NCBI GenBank assembly: GCA_000697335.1
Contig: JNEM01009979.1
Coordinates: forward strand, 1 to 23,841
Length of the DNA: 23,841 nt
Source: Conidiobolus incongruus B7586
Lineage: Eukaryota; Entomophthoromycota; Entomophthoromycetes; Entomophthorales; Conidiobolaceae
Reading direction: 5' to 3'
The notes beneath the pieces are model-generated. The model was not told the origin of the DNA. It ran no database searches and saw only the letters and a program-made list of their open reading frames with translations. Both the position numbers and the translations under genes were made by a program. Of this stretch, positions 1-10,065 are shown piece after piece; the first letter of the stretch is position 1, and the number at the start of each line of letters is the position of its first letter.

Positions 1-516
1 TTATTTAATTAGCTATATAAGCATCTTATTTTATATACTCTAAAAATATATTAGTTATATTAATGAAATAATTATATATATAATTATTACTCTAATATTA
101 AATATAACTAGGTTTATTATAAATGATTCAATATATAAGATATCTAATTTTTTTAATTATAGATATTATTATAGTTATATTGAATATATTGTTAATAGCT
201 TTAATATAAGTTTAATTATTTAATATTATTAAATTAAAAAAAAATAATCTTAACTAAAGATTATTAAATATATTTAATATCTCTATATATTATTTAAAGT
301 TATAATATTATAAAAACTATTCTTTCTTATAAATTTTACTTATATAATTAGTTTAATTAGACTAATTTATCAATAATACTTAAATATAGCATTAACCTAA
401 TCAGATTGATAAAATATCATATTTTATATATTTTATATATTATTTAATTTACCAAAATAACAATATATTTAAAAAATCAGAAATTAAATAATATTATATT
501 TTTTTTCTTTTTGAAC
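1..516. other. AT-rich spacer, nothing recognised
   Basis: Very AT-rich sequence dense in stops in all frames, with many short A and T runs. I see no coding remnant, RNA gene or clear repeat. An N-terminal part of the peptidase relic that starts near 517 could once have been here, but no similarity is left that I can see. Confidence 0.6.
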
Positions 517-1284
517 TAATATTTATATTGCTGAACTTGAAAAGAGTTGATCCACTAGTGGTTTATGTGATGATTTTCAAGTTTGGATATTAAAGCACAT
601 TAACTTCTACTTTGGCAAAAAACACCCTATAGCTTTATAATACATTGAGATCACCAATTAAGTTGAAAGCTATATATTTTAATTAATCTAGTTGCAATAG
701 TTATTGATGACCATGATTAAACAAAGGTGGGGGGAAAATTTATGAATAAATAGCAAGAAATAATATGATGAATATTATGTTGAGGATTATCATAAGAGTT
801 TAGGCTGCTTGAACTGAAAGTATTCCCAGTTCATTAGCAACTTTATGAACACAAGATACTTTTATGAATCGATACTCGATACTATGACAATTGGTTCAAC
901 TGAAAAATCAAAGGCGTTAAGTATATAATGTATCTGAATATAATCTTGATACTCGTCAGTAGTATTTATTACTGATGACTTATGTCTCTCAAAGTATAAT
1001 AATGCAAGTAAAACACCAGGATTCTAACTTAGCTATTTACAAATGGAATCTTTGAAATTCTTTTAATAGCTAGACTATTCCAATCTTAGTTATTCATGGT
1101 AGAGATGATTATCATATTGACGTCTGAAATCGAATAGTTGATTTCACAACACTCGAAAGGCCAAGCATCATAACCACTTCAGAAAGCTTTCCTGACAAAA
1201 ATCGCCGAGTCAACGGTTGATTGATTTCTTTCTTTTTGTTGAAGTTGTTGGATAGATTTCCAAATGGACTTCTGGCATCATTAA
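517..1284 (+). pseudogene. decayed dipeptidyl-peptidase V relic (catalytic half)
   Basis: This stretch aligns collinearly by eye with the last third of the three intact peptidase genes further right. It runs from the Ala-Glu-Pro-Glu region just before the hydrolase domain through to the terminal Ile-Ser-Lys-Trp-Thr. Clear landmarks are the block at 1079-1130 (Pro-Ile-Leu-Val...Asp-Asp-Tyr, matching the catalytic Asp region), the Asn-Trp-Phe match near 890, the Asp-Thr-Arg match near 945, and a terminal Lys-Trp-Thr-Ser at 1261-1272. The frame is broken many times by indels and stops. The catalytic Ser codon appears as TTT (Phe), and at least two conserved Trp codons read TAG. No open frame longer than about 60 codons remains on the sense strand. 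It is a dead host gene copy and the leftmost member of the peptidase array. The propeller half is missing or unrecognisable. Confidence 0.85.
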
Positions 1285-2839
1285 TTTTGAATATCACTTA
1301 ATTATTTAAAGCCAATATTTGATATCTTCTAATATATATTTTTTATCATAGTTTGCTAATACACATCTCAAAAATAAATATACTATATTTAATAAATATC
1401 AATTTATTAATATATTTAACTTTTAATATCATCCAAATCTAAAATTATGAAATTTATGCTATTAAATTATAGAGATTTGAATAAAAGGTGTTACCCTCTA
1501 TTTGTCTATTTTAGCAAATAATTCAGGTTTTTTTGAATACAATGTTTATATCAAATCAATCAAAGTAATTATATAAATTTTTGTGTTTATAAAAGTATTA
1601 ATTAAAATTTTAAATTTCAAGGCTCAAGACTCAAAACTATACATTTTTTCAATGCTTTCCATGGAATTTGATTGAAGCCAAATTTGTTGATATCAATTAA
1701 ATATTAGATTAAATATAATATGCAATTTTGTATATTGATTAATGATAATTAAGTTTTATATATTACATATATTTTTTTATTTTATATTTAAACATCAATA
1801 TAATTATTAGTCGATTATTTCACAATTATCCACCTAATTTAATAAATATATTAATATTCCAAATATTTGATTCAAGAGTCTATTTTAAATACCTGAATTA
1901 ATATTTTCTGATTAATTAAAATGCATAAATAAATTTATTTACCAGCATTTATAAAACTGAATATTATCATTTTCTCATATATATCATAATACTCACTAGA
2001 ATTAGCTGAAATAGATATTTCAATTTTCATAAGTTCATAAAGTAACTATTTTGAAATATTAGTTTATGAACAATGATTGTATTTGGCCTACAACATATAT
2101 TCAAAATATGATAATTAAACACAAATCAAAAAATTAAAATTAATGATTAAAAAACCTTACATTCAAAATAATAGAAATTTAAAATTTTTCTAAAATATTA
2201 TGTTTTATTTGAACTGATGTGTTTAGAGCTTTTGAGATAAATTAATATTGATTAATAAACTTATTTTGATTTGACAAATTGTAACCACATTTAATTTTGT
2301 CACATAATTTCTTAACCTTTTGAAAAATAGATTTCTATTTATGACGGAATTTGATTAAATTTTGCAAAAAATCCCAATATCTGCTGCTCAAATAATTTGT
2401 ATTTCCCAATTATTAGATTTTTAAAAATTAACGAATAATTACCAAACATGATTTTAATTCAAAAGTTTTTAAATGTTAGATATTCTTATAAATCAGATAG
2501 ATTTCCTACATATGATAATATATTCAATTGATCTCAAATGGCCTAAAAACAAAAATATATATTAATCAATTAAATCTTATTTTACCTCAATGAAAAGAAA
2601 TAAAAAATTTTGAGCATTATTTAAATATTCAAATTTAATGGTAAATGGAAGCGAAAGGTTTAAAGAAACAGTGATTATATTTTAAATTTAACTGTATAAA
2701 ATGAAAAAAAATGATTATTTATTATACATCAAAGTATTAAAATACATATTTATAATTGAACATAAAAATAAAATTGATCATTTAATTGGATAAAGATTCT
2801 GGATCAATTATCTAATTTGGTTTATATTGGATAAGTACA
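1285..2839. other. AT-rich spacer, almost featureless
   Basis: There is no open frame of note and no RNA gene. A short patch at about 2655-2690 resembles the Arg-Phe-Met-Lys-Glu-Thr-Val codons near the 3' end of the peptidase genes and may be another relic, but it is too short to call. Confidence 0.5.
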
Positions 2840-3115
2840 AGTTGGTTAAATTTGCTGATAAGATACTAATCATTCGTCTGCGCAAATTAACAACTGGAGA
2901 ATTAGCTGAAAAAAGATCTAGTAGTACAGCACCAACACTGAAAGAACCATACTTTATGTGACAATGAAGGTCGTATTACCTAATAGTCGCATAGTTTCCA
3001 AAGTGATAAATAAGTTGTACCTTGGATGTATCATCTAAATTAGTTATAGATTACATTTTCAGTGATGCATCCGAAAATAGATGAGGAAAAATTGAGCTTA
3101 ATAAACTCATTCAAA
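2840..3115 (+). pseudogene. probable second dipeptidyl-peptidase V relic (late propeller part)
   Basis: This patch is visibly richer in G and C than its surroundings. With small gaps it can be aligned to the part of the intact peptidase genes that encodes the last propeller blades (for copy 3, roughly 11010-11290). The strongest matches are the CAAAG-GAT-TAAG block near 3000-3015, the ATTTTCA block near 3055, and the AAAAATT...TAAACTC block near 3087-3107. No reading frame survives. Because it covers the middle of the gene yet lies to the right of the C-terminal relic at 517-1284, it would be a separate dead copy. The alignment was made by eye at low identity, so this is a moderate call. Confidence 0.45.
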
Positions 3116-3507
3116 TAATTAAATAATATCATAAAGTTTAATTCAAATCTTCATAATAGCATTGGATAGTATAAAAAAATTATTAAAATATGCCTCACAA
3201 TGGGTTGTAATAGATTCTTTGAACAATATATTGGTTTATTTAGAAAATTAATTTAAGTACTCTAATATGAACAATCATACTGACAGGTAACAATATTGAT
3301 GATGGCAAAAAAACTTGATTATATAATTCTCTTATTTGTTTAATTTTTTAATATTTTCTCCGAAAATGATTTTTTTATTTATAAAAATCAATTAAATCAG
3401 ATAAAATATTATTTGACAGATTATAATATGTATAAAAAAACTAGAATAATTTTACACTACATTTTCAAGCTTGTATATCCCTAATATTCTACTATACTAT
3501 CCAGGAA
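3116..3507. other. spacer and upstream region of peptidase copy 1
   Basis: AT-rich, with no open frame or RNA gene. A stretch near 3269-3300 shares a few words with the peptidase N-terminal coding region but is too short to support a call. Confidence 0.5.
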
Positions 3508-3516
3508 TATAAAAAG
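3508..3516 (+). promoter_or_regulatory. TATA box of peptidase copy 1
   Basis: TATAAAAAG lies 57 bases before the chosen start codon at 3565, the usual spacing for a core promoter with a short leader. Peptidase copies 2 and 3 have a TATA-like element at nearly the same distance. Confidence 0.6.
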
Positions 3517-3564
3517 ATGTTTACTGATGATAATAAATATTAAGCAATAATAAATATAATTACA

Positions 3565-5598
3565 ATGATTAAAGCTGCTTTATTACTGTTAGGAACTGTT
3601 TTGGGGGCTAGAGACTCAATCAGATATCCAGAACCCAATAGCAATAACACGAATCCATTGACTCCAGAATTGATGATGAGTTTAATCACAATGAACAGAC
3701 CCTTTGCAAATCCCAACGGTGACACTATCCTTTACACGGCTCAGGAATATTTCCCATCTTCAAACACTGCTGTTGTCAGTGTTTTAACTCGTCCCATCGA
3801 AGAAAATAAGCTAACTAATCATACCGATATCACTGGGCAAGATATTGATTACATGACTTGGGTAGATAATGAAAATGTATTATTTACCAAAAACAATGCG
3901 ATTTTCTCTTATAATATCCGTGAGATGAAGCCACCCAAGGTTTGGTATAATTATACTCTTCCAATTGATAGCTTCAAATATGTACCTCGTGTTAATGCTT
4001 TAGTCTTTGCCAGCATGGTCGATTTCCCAGATCCTGACAAAGGATTTGATAGTGCTAGGGCATATGACGAGTTATTTGTGCGTCATTGGGATCATTGGGT
4101 TGGTAAGGCCAAATCTCACCTGTTCACTTTGACTATTACTCCATCAGGACAAGTTTTAGGTCAGCCCAAAGATCTTCTCAAGGACACTGAATTTGAATCC
4201 CCTGTAGATTTTACTGGAAGCTTCAATGATTACGCTATTTCTCCTGATGGTAAATGGATTTCTTTCGGATCTAAAAAACCTGGACGCGACCAAGCATGGG
4301 AAACTGAACAAAATATTCACTTGGTTTCTTTTGATGGATCTACTCCTATCGTTGATTTGACTCAGGATAATCAAGGTGCTGCTACACATCCCCTCTTCTC
4401 CCCAGATGGCAAGTACTTGACATGGTTGCAAATGGCTCGTAGAGCTTATGAAATAGATCGTAATGATATCATTTTGTACGATTTACAAAGCAATTCCAAG
4501 AAGGAAATCGCTCATAATTGGGATCGTTCACCAATTAGTAACTATTGGTTAGCGGACAGTTCCAGCTTAATGTTCATCGCTGAAGACGAAGGAAAAACTA
4601 AATTATTTTCTGTAGATATCAAATATGAGAATGTTACCAAAATTGATACTCCCAAGAGCGTCATTTTCGTTTCTCAAAGTGATGCGAATACTTTATTATT
4701 GACCTTGAGTTCGTTTAGTCGTCCCAACGAATTTTATACTTCTGGACTTGATGGAAATAACCTCAAAAAATTAACTGATGTGAACTCTGAAAAGCTTAAG
4801 GGTATTTACCTTGCTGAACCTGAAGAATTCTGGTTCACTGGTGCTTTAGGCGATGTAGTTCAAGGTTGGTTAATGAAACCCATCAACTTTGACCCTAGTA
4901 AGAAGTACCCTGTTGCTATGATAGTTCATGGAGGTCCTCACGAAAGTTATATTGATCGCTTCTTCCCATTACACAACTTCAATGTCCATGCTTCAGCTGG
5001 CCAGGTTGTGGTGAGCATTAATTACCATGGTTCAAGTGGTTTTGGGCAGAAATTCCAAGACAGTATCATAAAGCATTGGGGAGAATATCCTCCAGAAGAT
5101 CACTTTAAAGCTTTAGATTATCTGACTTCAAAATACTCTTGGATTGATGGTAATAGAGTCTGCACCGCTGGTACTTCTATGGGCGGTTATTTCGGTAACT
5201 GGTTCAACGGACATTCCAACCGCTTCAAATGTATAGTTGAAGTAAACGGAATTTTTGATACACGTCATTGGTACTATACCACTGAAGAATTATATTTCCC
5301 AGAGTTTGATAATGGTGGAGCTCCTTGGGATCCTAACTCGTCCATCAACCAATGGAATCCAGCAAATGCTGTGGCTAATTTCACCACTCCAACTTTGGTC
5401 GTAGCAAGTGGAAATGATTATCGCATTCCTATTACTGAAGGATTAGCCACTTTCACAGCGCTCCAAAGACGAGGAGTTGCATCCAGATTTTTATACTTCC
5501 CTGATGAAGGTCATATAGTCCACGGTTCAGCTAATCTCATCCGATTTATGAAGGAAACTGTCGGTTGGATTTCCAAATGGACTGCTGACAAAATTTAA
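3565..5598 (+). CDS. DPP5: secreted dipeptidyl-peptidase V (S9 family), copy 1
   Basis: This encodes a 677-residue serine peptidase of the prolyl-oligopeptidase (S9) clan, closest to fungal dipeptidyl-peptidase V. That enzyme releases dipeptides from the N termini of peptides outside the cell. A hydrophobic signal peptide covers about residues 1-15, a beta-propeller about 25-420, and an alpha/beta-hydrolase domain about 430-677. The oxyanion His-Gly-Gly-Pro is at 455-458. The nucleophile elbow Gly-Thr-Ser-Met-Gly-Gly gives Ser538, with Asp618 (Gly-Asn-Asp-Tyr-Arg) and His650 (Asp-Glu-Gly-His) completing the triad. Length fits the family. There is no intron. Asn-x-Ser/Thr sites are frequent, as expected of a secreted glycoprotein. 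It is the most divergent of three intact tandem copies, but shares a nearly identical 109-bp tract (4344-4452) with copy 2. The substrate is inferred from the family. Confidence 0.95.
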   Translation: MIKAALLLLGTVLGARDSIRYPEPNSNNTNPLTPELMMSLITMNRPFANPNGDTILYTAQEYFPSSNTAVVSVLTRPIEENKLTNHTDITGQDIDYMTWVDNENVLFTKNNAIFSYNIREMKPPKVWYNYTLPIDSFKYVPRVNALVFASMVDFPDPDKGFDSARAYDELFVRHWDHWVGKAKSHLFTLTITPSGQVLGQPKDLLKDTEFESPVDFTGSFNDYAISPDGKWISFGSKKPGRDQAWETEQNIHLVSFDGSTPIVDLTQDNQGAATHPLFSPDGKYLTWLQMARRAYEIDRNDIILYDLQSNSKKEIAHNWDRSPISNYWLADSSSLMFIAEDEGKTKLFSVDIKYENVTKIDTPKSVIFVSQSDANTLLLTLSSFSRPNEFYTSGLDGNNLKKLTDVNSEKLKGIYLAEPEEFWFTGALGDVVQGWLMKPINFDPSKKYPVAMIVHGGPHESYIDRFFPLHNFNVHASAGQVVVSINYHGSSGFGQKFQDSIIKHWGEYPPEDHFKALDYLTSKYSWIDGNRVCTAGTSMGGYFGNWFNGHSNRFKCIVEVNGIFDTRHWYYTTEELYFPEFDNGGAPWDPNSSINQWNPANAVANFTTPTLVVASGNDYRIPITEGLATFTALQRRGVASRFLYFPDEGHIVHGSANLIRFMKETVGWISKWTADKI

Positions 5599-6194
5599 TA
5601 TCTAATATTACATTTTTTACCATAAACTGATATTCTGACCAATATCTATTATTGACTTTTTCAAAATTAATATTTATATAATATACTTTATTATTAATAC
5701 TTAGTTATTCATAATAATATAATTTCAAAATATCTTTAAATTTTCATAAAAAAATTTATTAAAATTGTATTTGTTGATATTTATATGCGTATTAACTAAT
5801 ACTAAAGATTATTAAGTATAATTCAAATATATGATATGAGTATTTAATTAATTATCAGAATTAAAATCTTAAACATTATTCTTGATAAAATACTTTGCAA
5901 CTTTTCAGCATCACATTCTATTAGAAATACTATCCTCTATTAATAAATTCATTGGTTACGAATTATTATTAGTAAATATTATATTAGAAAATCAGGTAAT
6001 AATCAATGAATACTCTTAATAAACTTTATAAATATTTACCTTATAGTTACAATATATTTATTTTTGATTTTATTCAATTTACCAAATTTTAATTATATTC
6101 AATAAATATCGAAAAACATTAGATTAAGATAAGGTTGGTAAAATATTTTTGAATTTTGACATGGATCTGATTAGATAAATTATTGGCAAAATTA

Positions 6195-6219
6195 ATATAT
6201 ATATATATATATATATATA
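6195..6219. repeat. (AT)n microsatellite
   Basis: An uninterrupted run of 12 AT dinucleotides plus one A. Confidence 0.95.
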
Positions 6220-6723
6220 CACTATATAAAGGTTAATAATTACATACCAACTGATTTTATTAAGATGAATTATGTTTCATTCTTTTCAATTCAAAATGGA
6301 AAATACATTAATATATTTACCAATAAATAGCAATTTCAGTTTTCAATAAATACTTAATATTGTCTGATGATCATAAAATTCTTCAATATTATCCATGATC
6401 GAAAATTTTTACCTCTTGATAGCATATTTATATTGGTTATTCTACTAAAGACATTTTTATTATTAACAGATTTCATAATTATTGGGTTAATTTGATATTG
6501 TAAAAATTAAATAAATATATAGTATATAATTAATCAATGAAATTAAACTAAATTGTAGCTTAGTCATAAAAAATCAGTATTAATAATAAAAATTGTAACA
6601 AGACAAATATTTATTTTGTTAAAAATGTAATACCCTATTACAATTTACTCTTAAAAAGTATAAAGATATTAGTAAGGATTGAAATGGTGAAATCTCCTTT
6701 CGTTTGGCTACAAAATAAGGCCT

Positions 6724-6761
6724 ATGTTATGAAATACAGAATTCCTCTCTATTCATAACAT
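6724..6761. repeat. 10-bp perfect inverted repeat with 18-nt spacer
   Basis: The left arm ATGTTATGAA (6724-6733) and right arm TTCATAACAT (6752-6761) are exact reverse complements. They sit in a small patch less AT-rich than its flanks. It could be a hairpin in a transcript, a protein-binding palindrome, or the remains of a small transposon; nothing in the flanks decides between them. Confidence 0.6.
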
Positions 6762-7478
6762 CAGTCCAACTATAACAATATATAATATTATCATTAATTT
6801 TTTAATATCTGGATGTCTAATACTAATTTATAAATTAGAAATTTAAACAAATCAATTCAAATTTACCTTTTGTAAATAAATCAAACTATAAAAAATCAGT
6901 ATTTAATACTTAATATAAATCATTAATAAAACAATAGATCATATAATCATTTTTGATGGAATATAATATTAGAATTAATTTATCAAGTATATATGGTTGT
7001 TTTTTAATTTATTCATCCAAATCAACTGATTTGAAAATGATTGACATCTAAACATTAACATAATTGATCTTGGAATTTAATTAAATTGTCTTAAATATAT
7101 GGTGGATTTGATACCTTGATGAAATAAAGTTTTACTAATTTTTTATCTAATTATCCATAATTACTTACCAAAATGATTAATTTGATATATCACTTAATGG
7201 TTCTAATTTTTTAATATACAAAATGTTAAAAACAATAAGTAATAAATATAATTGACTAAACTAGAAAATTTGTATATACAAAGATAAATACTGAAATTTT
7301 TTAAATCAATCAAAATTTGATTTATAATAATTATGCAAATTTTGAATAATATTAGGAATAATAATGTTTGGTTATCAGATTAATTCTCCTTCAATATTAT
7401 TGGCTAATTTAAGAATCAGTACGACATCACAAAAATGCAAATGATTAACCTTAATTGTCAAGTGACATTATGGAAAAC

Positions 7479-7486
7479 TATAAAAG
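7479..7486 (+). promoter_or_regulatory. TATA box of peptidase copy 2
   Basis: TATAAAAG lies 52 bases before the ATG at 7531, almost the same spacing as in copy 1. It falls downstream of an upstream in-frame ATG at 7435, which argues that 7531 is the real start. Confidence 0.55.
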
Positions 7487-7530
7487 AGTATTCAAATGAT
7501 GACGATAACAAAAATTTTACAAAAATCAAA

Positions 7531-9567
7531 ATGAAAAAAACTATTTCAATATTATTAGGTGTTGTTTGGGGCGGTAGATACCCCATCATATATCCAGAAC
7601 CCAACAGTAATAATACAAACCCTTTTACACCTGAATTGATGGTAAATTTAATTCAATTGGGAGCTCCTAAAGCGAATCCCAAGGGTGATACTATTATTTA
7701 TACAAGTCGAGAGTATTTTCCATCTTCTGATAAGTCTATTACCAGTGTTTTAACCCGTCCTATCAATCAGAATACGGTTACTAACCACACAGATATCATT
7801 GGAAAACCTATTAATAATGTAATGTGGTTGGATGACGATACCATATTATTTACAGAAAAAACTGCAATTTTGTCTTATAATGTCCGTCAGAAGGAATCTC
7901 CAAAGGTATGGTACAATTATACACTTCCAATTGATAGCTTTAAGTATGAACCTCGTGCGAATGCTTTGATCTTTGCGAGTAAAGTGGGTTTCCCTGATCC
8001 AGATAAGAGATTTGACAGTGCTTTGGTATATGACCAATTATTGATGCGACATTGGAATCACTGGAATACCAGAGAAAAATCTCATTTATTTACATTGACT
8101 ATTACCCCATCTGGACAAGCCACAGGAGAACCAAAAGACCTTCTCAAGGACACACAATTAGAATCTCCTGTCGAATATACAGGAGGACCCTTTGATTACG
8201 TCATTACCCCTGACGGAAAATGGGTCAGTTTTGGAGCAAAAAAACCTGGCCGCGATCAAGCTTGGGAGACTGAACAAAATATTCATTTAGTTCCTTTTGA
8301 TGGATCTGGTCCTATCGTTGATTTGACTCAAGATAATCAAGGTGCTGCTACACATCCCCTCTTCTCCCCAGATGGCAAGTACTTGACATGGTTGCAAATG
8401 GCTCGTAGAGCTTATGAAGCTGACCGTAATGATATCATCTTATATGATTTGGAAGCCAAAATTAAGAGGGAGATTGCTCATGATTGGGATCGTACACCAT
8501 CTAGTAATTACTGGTCAACGGATTCTTCTAATTTGTTATTCATCGCTGATGATGAAGGTAAAGCAAAATTATATTCTGTAGATATCAAATCTGAGAAGGT
8601 TACCAAATACGATACTCCCAACAGCGTTACTTCTATTTCTCAAAGCGATCCTAAGACCTTACTTTTGACTATCAGTTCATTTGGACATCCCAACGAAATT
8701 TTCACTTTGGGAACAGATGGAAATAACCTCAAAAAATTAACTGATGTAAACTCTGAAAAACTCAAGGGTATTTACCTTGCTGAACCTGAAGAATTCTGGT
8801 TCACTGGTGCTTTGGGCGATGATGTCCAAGGTTGGTTAATGAAACCTATCAATTTTGACAAATCGAAGAAATATCCTGTTGCTATGATCACGCACGGTGG
8901 TCCCCAATCTAGTTACAATGATCGCTACTTCCAATACCATAACTTCAATCTACATGCTTCGGCTGGCCAAGTTGTGGTGAGTATTAATTACCATGCTTCA
9001 AAGGGATTTGGCAAGAAGTTTGTAGATAGCGTCAATAAAAATTGGGCTAGTTACCCTATAGAAGACTTCCATAAGGGTTTAGACTATCTGATTTCAAAAT
9101 ACTCCTGGATCGATGGTAACCGTATGTGTTCAGCAGGTACCTCCATGGGCGGATACTATGGAAATTGGCTCAACGGACATACAAAACGCTTCAAGTGCAT
9201 CATTCAAGCTAATGGAATGTTCGATATTCGTCACTGGTACTTCACCACTGATGAGTTATGGTTCCCAGAGTATGATAATGGTGGCACTCCATGGGATCCC
9301 AATTCAGTTTTTGATAAATGGAATCCTATAAATGCTGTGACTAACTTTACTACTCCAACCTTAGTTGTACAAGGTGGTAAGGATTACCGCATTGACATCT
9401 CTGAAGGCTTAGCCACTTTTACAGCGCTTCAGAGACAAGGAATCCCATCCAGATTACTCTATTTCCCAACTGAAGGTCACGGAGTTACAGGTTTAGCTAA
9501 CCTGATCCGATTTATGAAAGAAACTGTTGGCTGGATTTCGAAATGGACGTCATCATCCAGTAACTAA
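7531..9567 (+). CDS. DPP5: secreted dipeptidyl-peptidase V (S9 family), copy 2
   Basis: This encodes a 678-residue paralogue of copy 1 with the same plan: signal peptide about residues 1-14, beta-propeller to about 420, hydrolase domain to the end. The triad is Ser538 (Gly-Thr-Ser-Met-Gly-Gly), Asp618 (Gly-Lys-Asp-Tyr-Arg) and His650 (Thr-Glu-Gly-His). The frame is open from an ATG at 7435, but that would add 32 charged residues before the signal peptide and would place the TATA box inside the coding sequence. The start at 7531 aligns with the other two copies and is preferred. It shares a 377-bp tract differing at one base (8473-8849) and an identical 93-bp tract (8920-9012) with copy 3, and a 109-bp tract with copy 1. 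The C terminus carries a short Ser-rich tail absent from copy 1. Predicted extracellular; substrate inferred. Confidence 0.95.
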   Translation: MKKTISILLGVVWGGRYPIIYPEPNSNNTNPFTPELMVNLIQLGAPKANPKGDTIIYTSREYFPSSDKSITSVLTRPINQNTVTNHTDIIGKPINNVMWLDDDTILFTEKTAILSYNVRQKESPKVWYNYTLPIDSFKYEPRANALIFASKVGFPDPDKRFDSALVYDQLLMRHWNHWNTREKSHLFTLTITPSGQATGEPKDLLKDTQLESPVEYTGGPFDYVITPDGKWVSFGAKKPGRDQAWETEQNIHLVPFDGSGPIVDLTQDNQGAATHPLFSPDGKYLTWLQMARRAYEADRNDIILYDLEAKIKREIAHDWDRTPSSNYWSTDSSNLLFIADDEGKAKLYSVDIKSEKVTKYDTPNSVTSISQSDPKTLLLTISSFGHPNEIFTLGTDGNNLKKLTDVNSEKLKGIYLAEPEEFWFTGALGDDVQGWLMKPINFDKSKKYPVAMITHGGPQSSYNDRYFQYHNFNLHASAGQVVVSINYHASKGFGKKFVDSVNKNWASYPIEDFHKGLDYLISKYSWIDGNRMCSAGTSMGGYYGNWLNGHTKRFKCIIQANGMFDIRHWYFTTDELWFPEYDNGGTPWDPNSVFDKWNPINAVTNFTTPTLVVQGGKDYRIDISEGLATFTALQRQGIPSRLLYFPTEGHGVTGLANLIRFMKETVGWISKWTSSSSN

Positions 9568-10009
9568 TTTATAATATTAATAATATTTTTATATTATTAG
9601 TTTATTAATAAAAATAATATTAAATTTATTCTAATATAACATTAGTTTTGAAATTTGTTATACTAAAAATATCAAATTGGATAATAATTTGATTTTTAAG
9701 GATTTTTAGATTAATAATAAAAATAATTATAATTTAATAAATATATTTTTCAAAATTAGTATCATATTTTTATAATAATACAATGTTATTAAATGCATTT
9801 ATTTAATCACTAGAATTATTTTGATCTTTTAGCATATTTACATCACTTTCTAAGTTGAAAGTAAATAAAAAATTCTGTAATAAACTATACCCAAAATTAA
9901 TTATATTGATATATTAAATGAACTGTAATAATATTTGATTGGTTAGATTAATCTAATTTTCATCCCAAAAACTATTTGATAAATTAATCTAAAATTTGCA
10001 TGACATCAG
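9568..10009. other. short AT-rich spacer between peptidase copies 2 and 3
   Basis: Contains the 3' end of copy 2 and the promoter of copy 3. Nothing else is recognised. Confidence 0.6.
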
Positions 10010-10016
10010 TATATTT
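10010..10016 (+). promoter_or_regulatory. TATA-like element of peptidase copy 3
   Basis: TATATTT lies 56 bases before the ATG at 10066, matching the spacing in copies 1 and 2. It departs from consensus, so the call rests mainly on position. Confidence 0.35.
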
Positions 10017-10065
10017 GAATAGTGAAAGATATTTTTTTTCTTTTTAATATTTTAAAATTTTTAGT

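Larger units (their letters stand above)
5599..7478. other. 1.9-kb AT-rich spacer between peptidase copies 1 and 2
   Basis: I find no gene here. It holds an (AT)n microsatellite at 6195-6219, followed by a TATATAAAGG-like word near 6224 with no gene behind it, and a 10-bp perfect inverted repeat at 6724-6761. It shows no visible similarity to the spacer between copies 2 and 3, so any original duplication unit has decayed outside the coding parts. Confidence 0.6.

Noticed and set aside
3269-3300. Short similarity to the peptidase N-terminal coding region (AATCATAC...ATTGAT)
   Set aside because: Only two short words match, which is not better than chance in this base composition.
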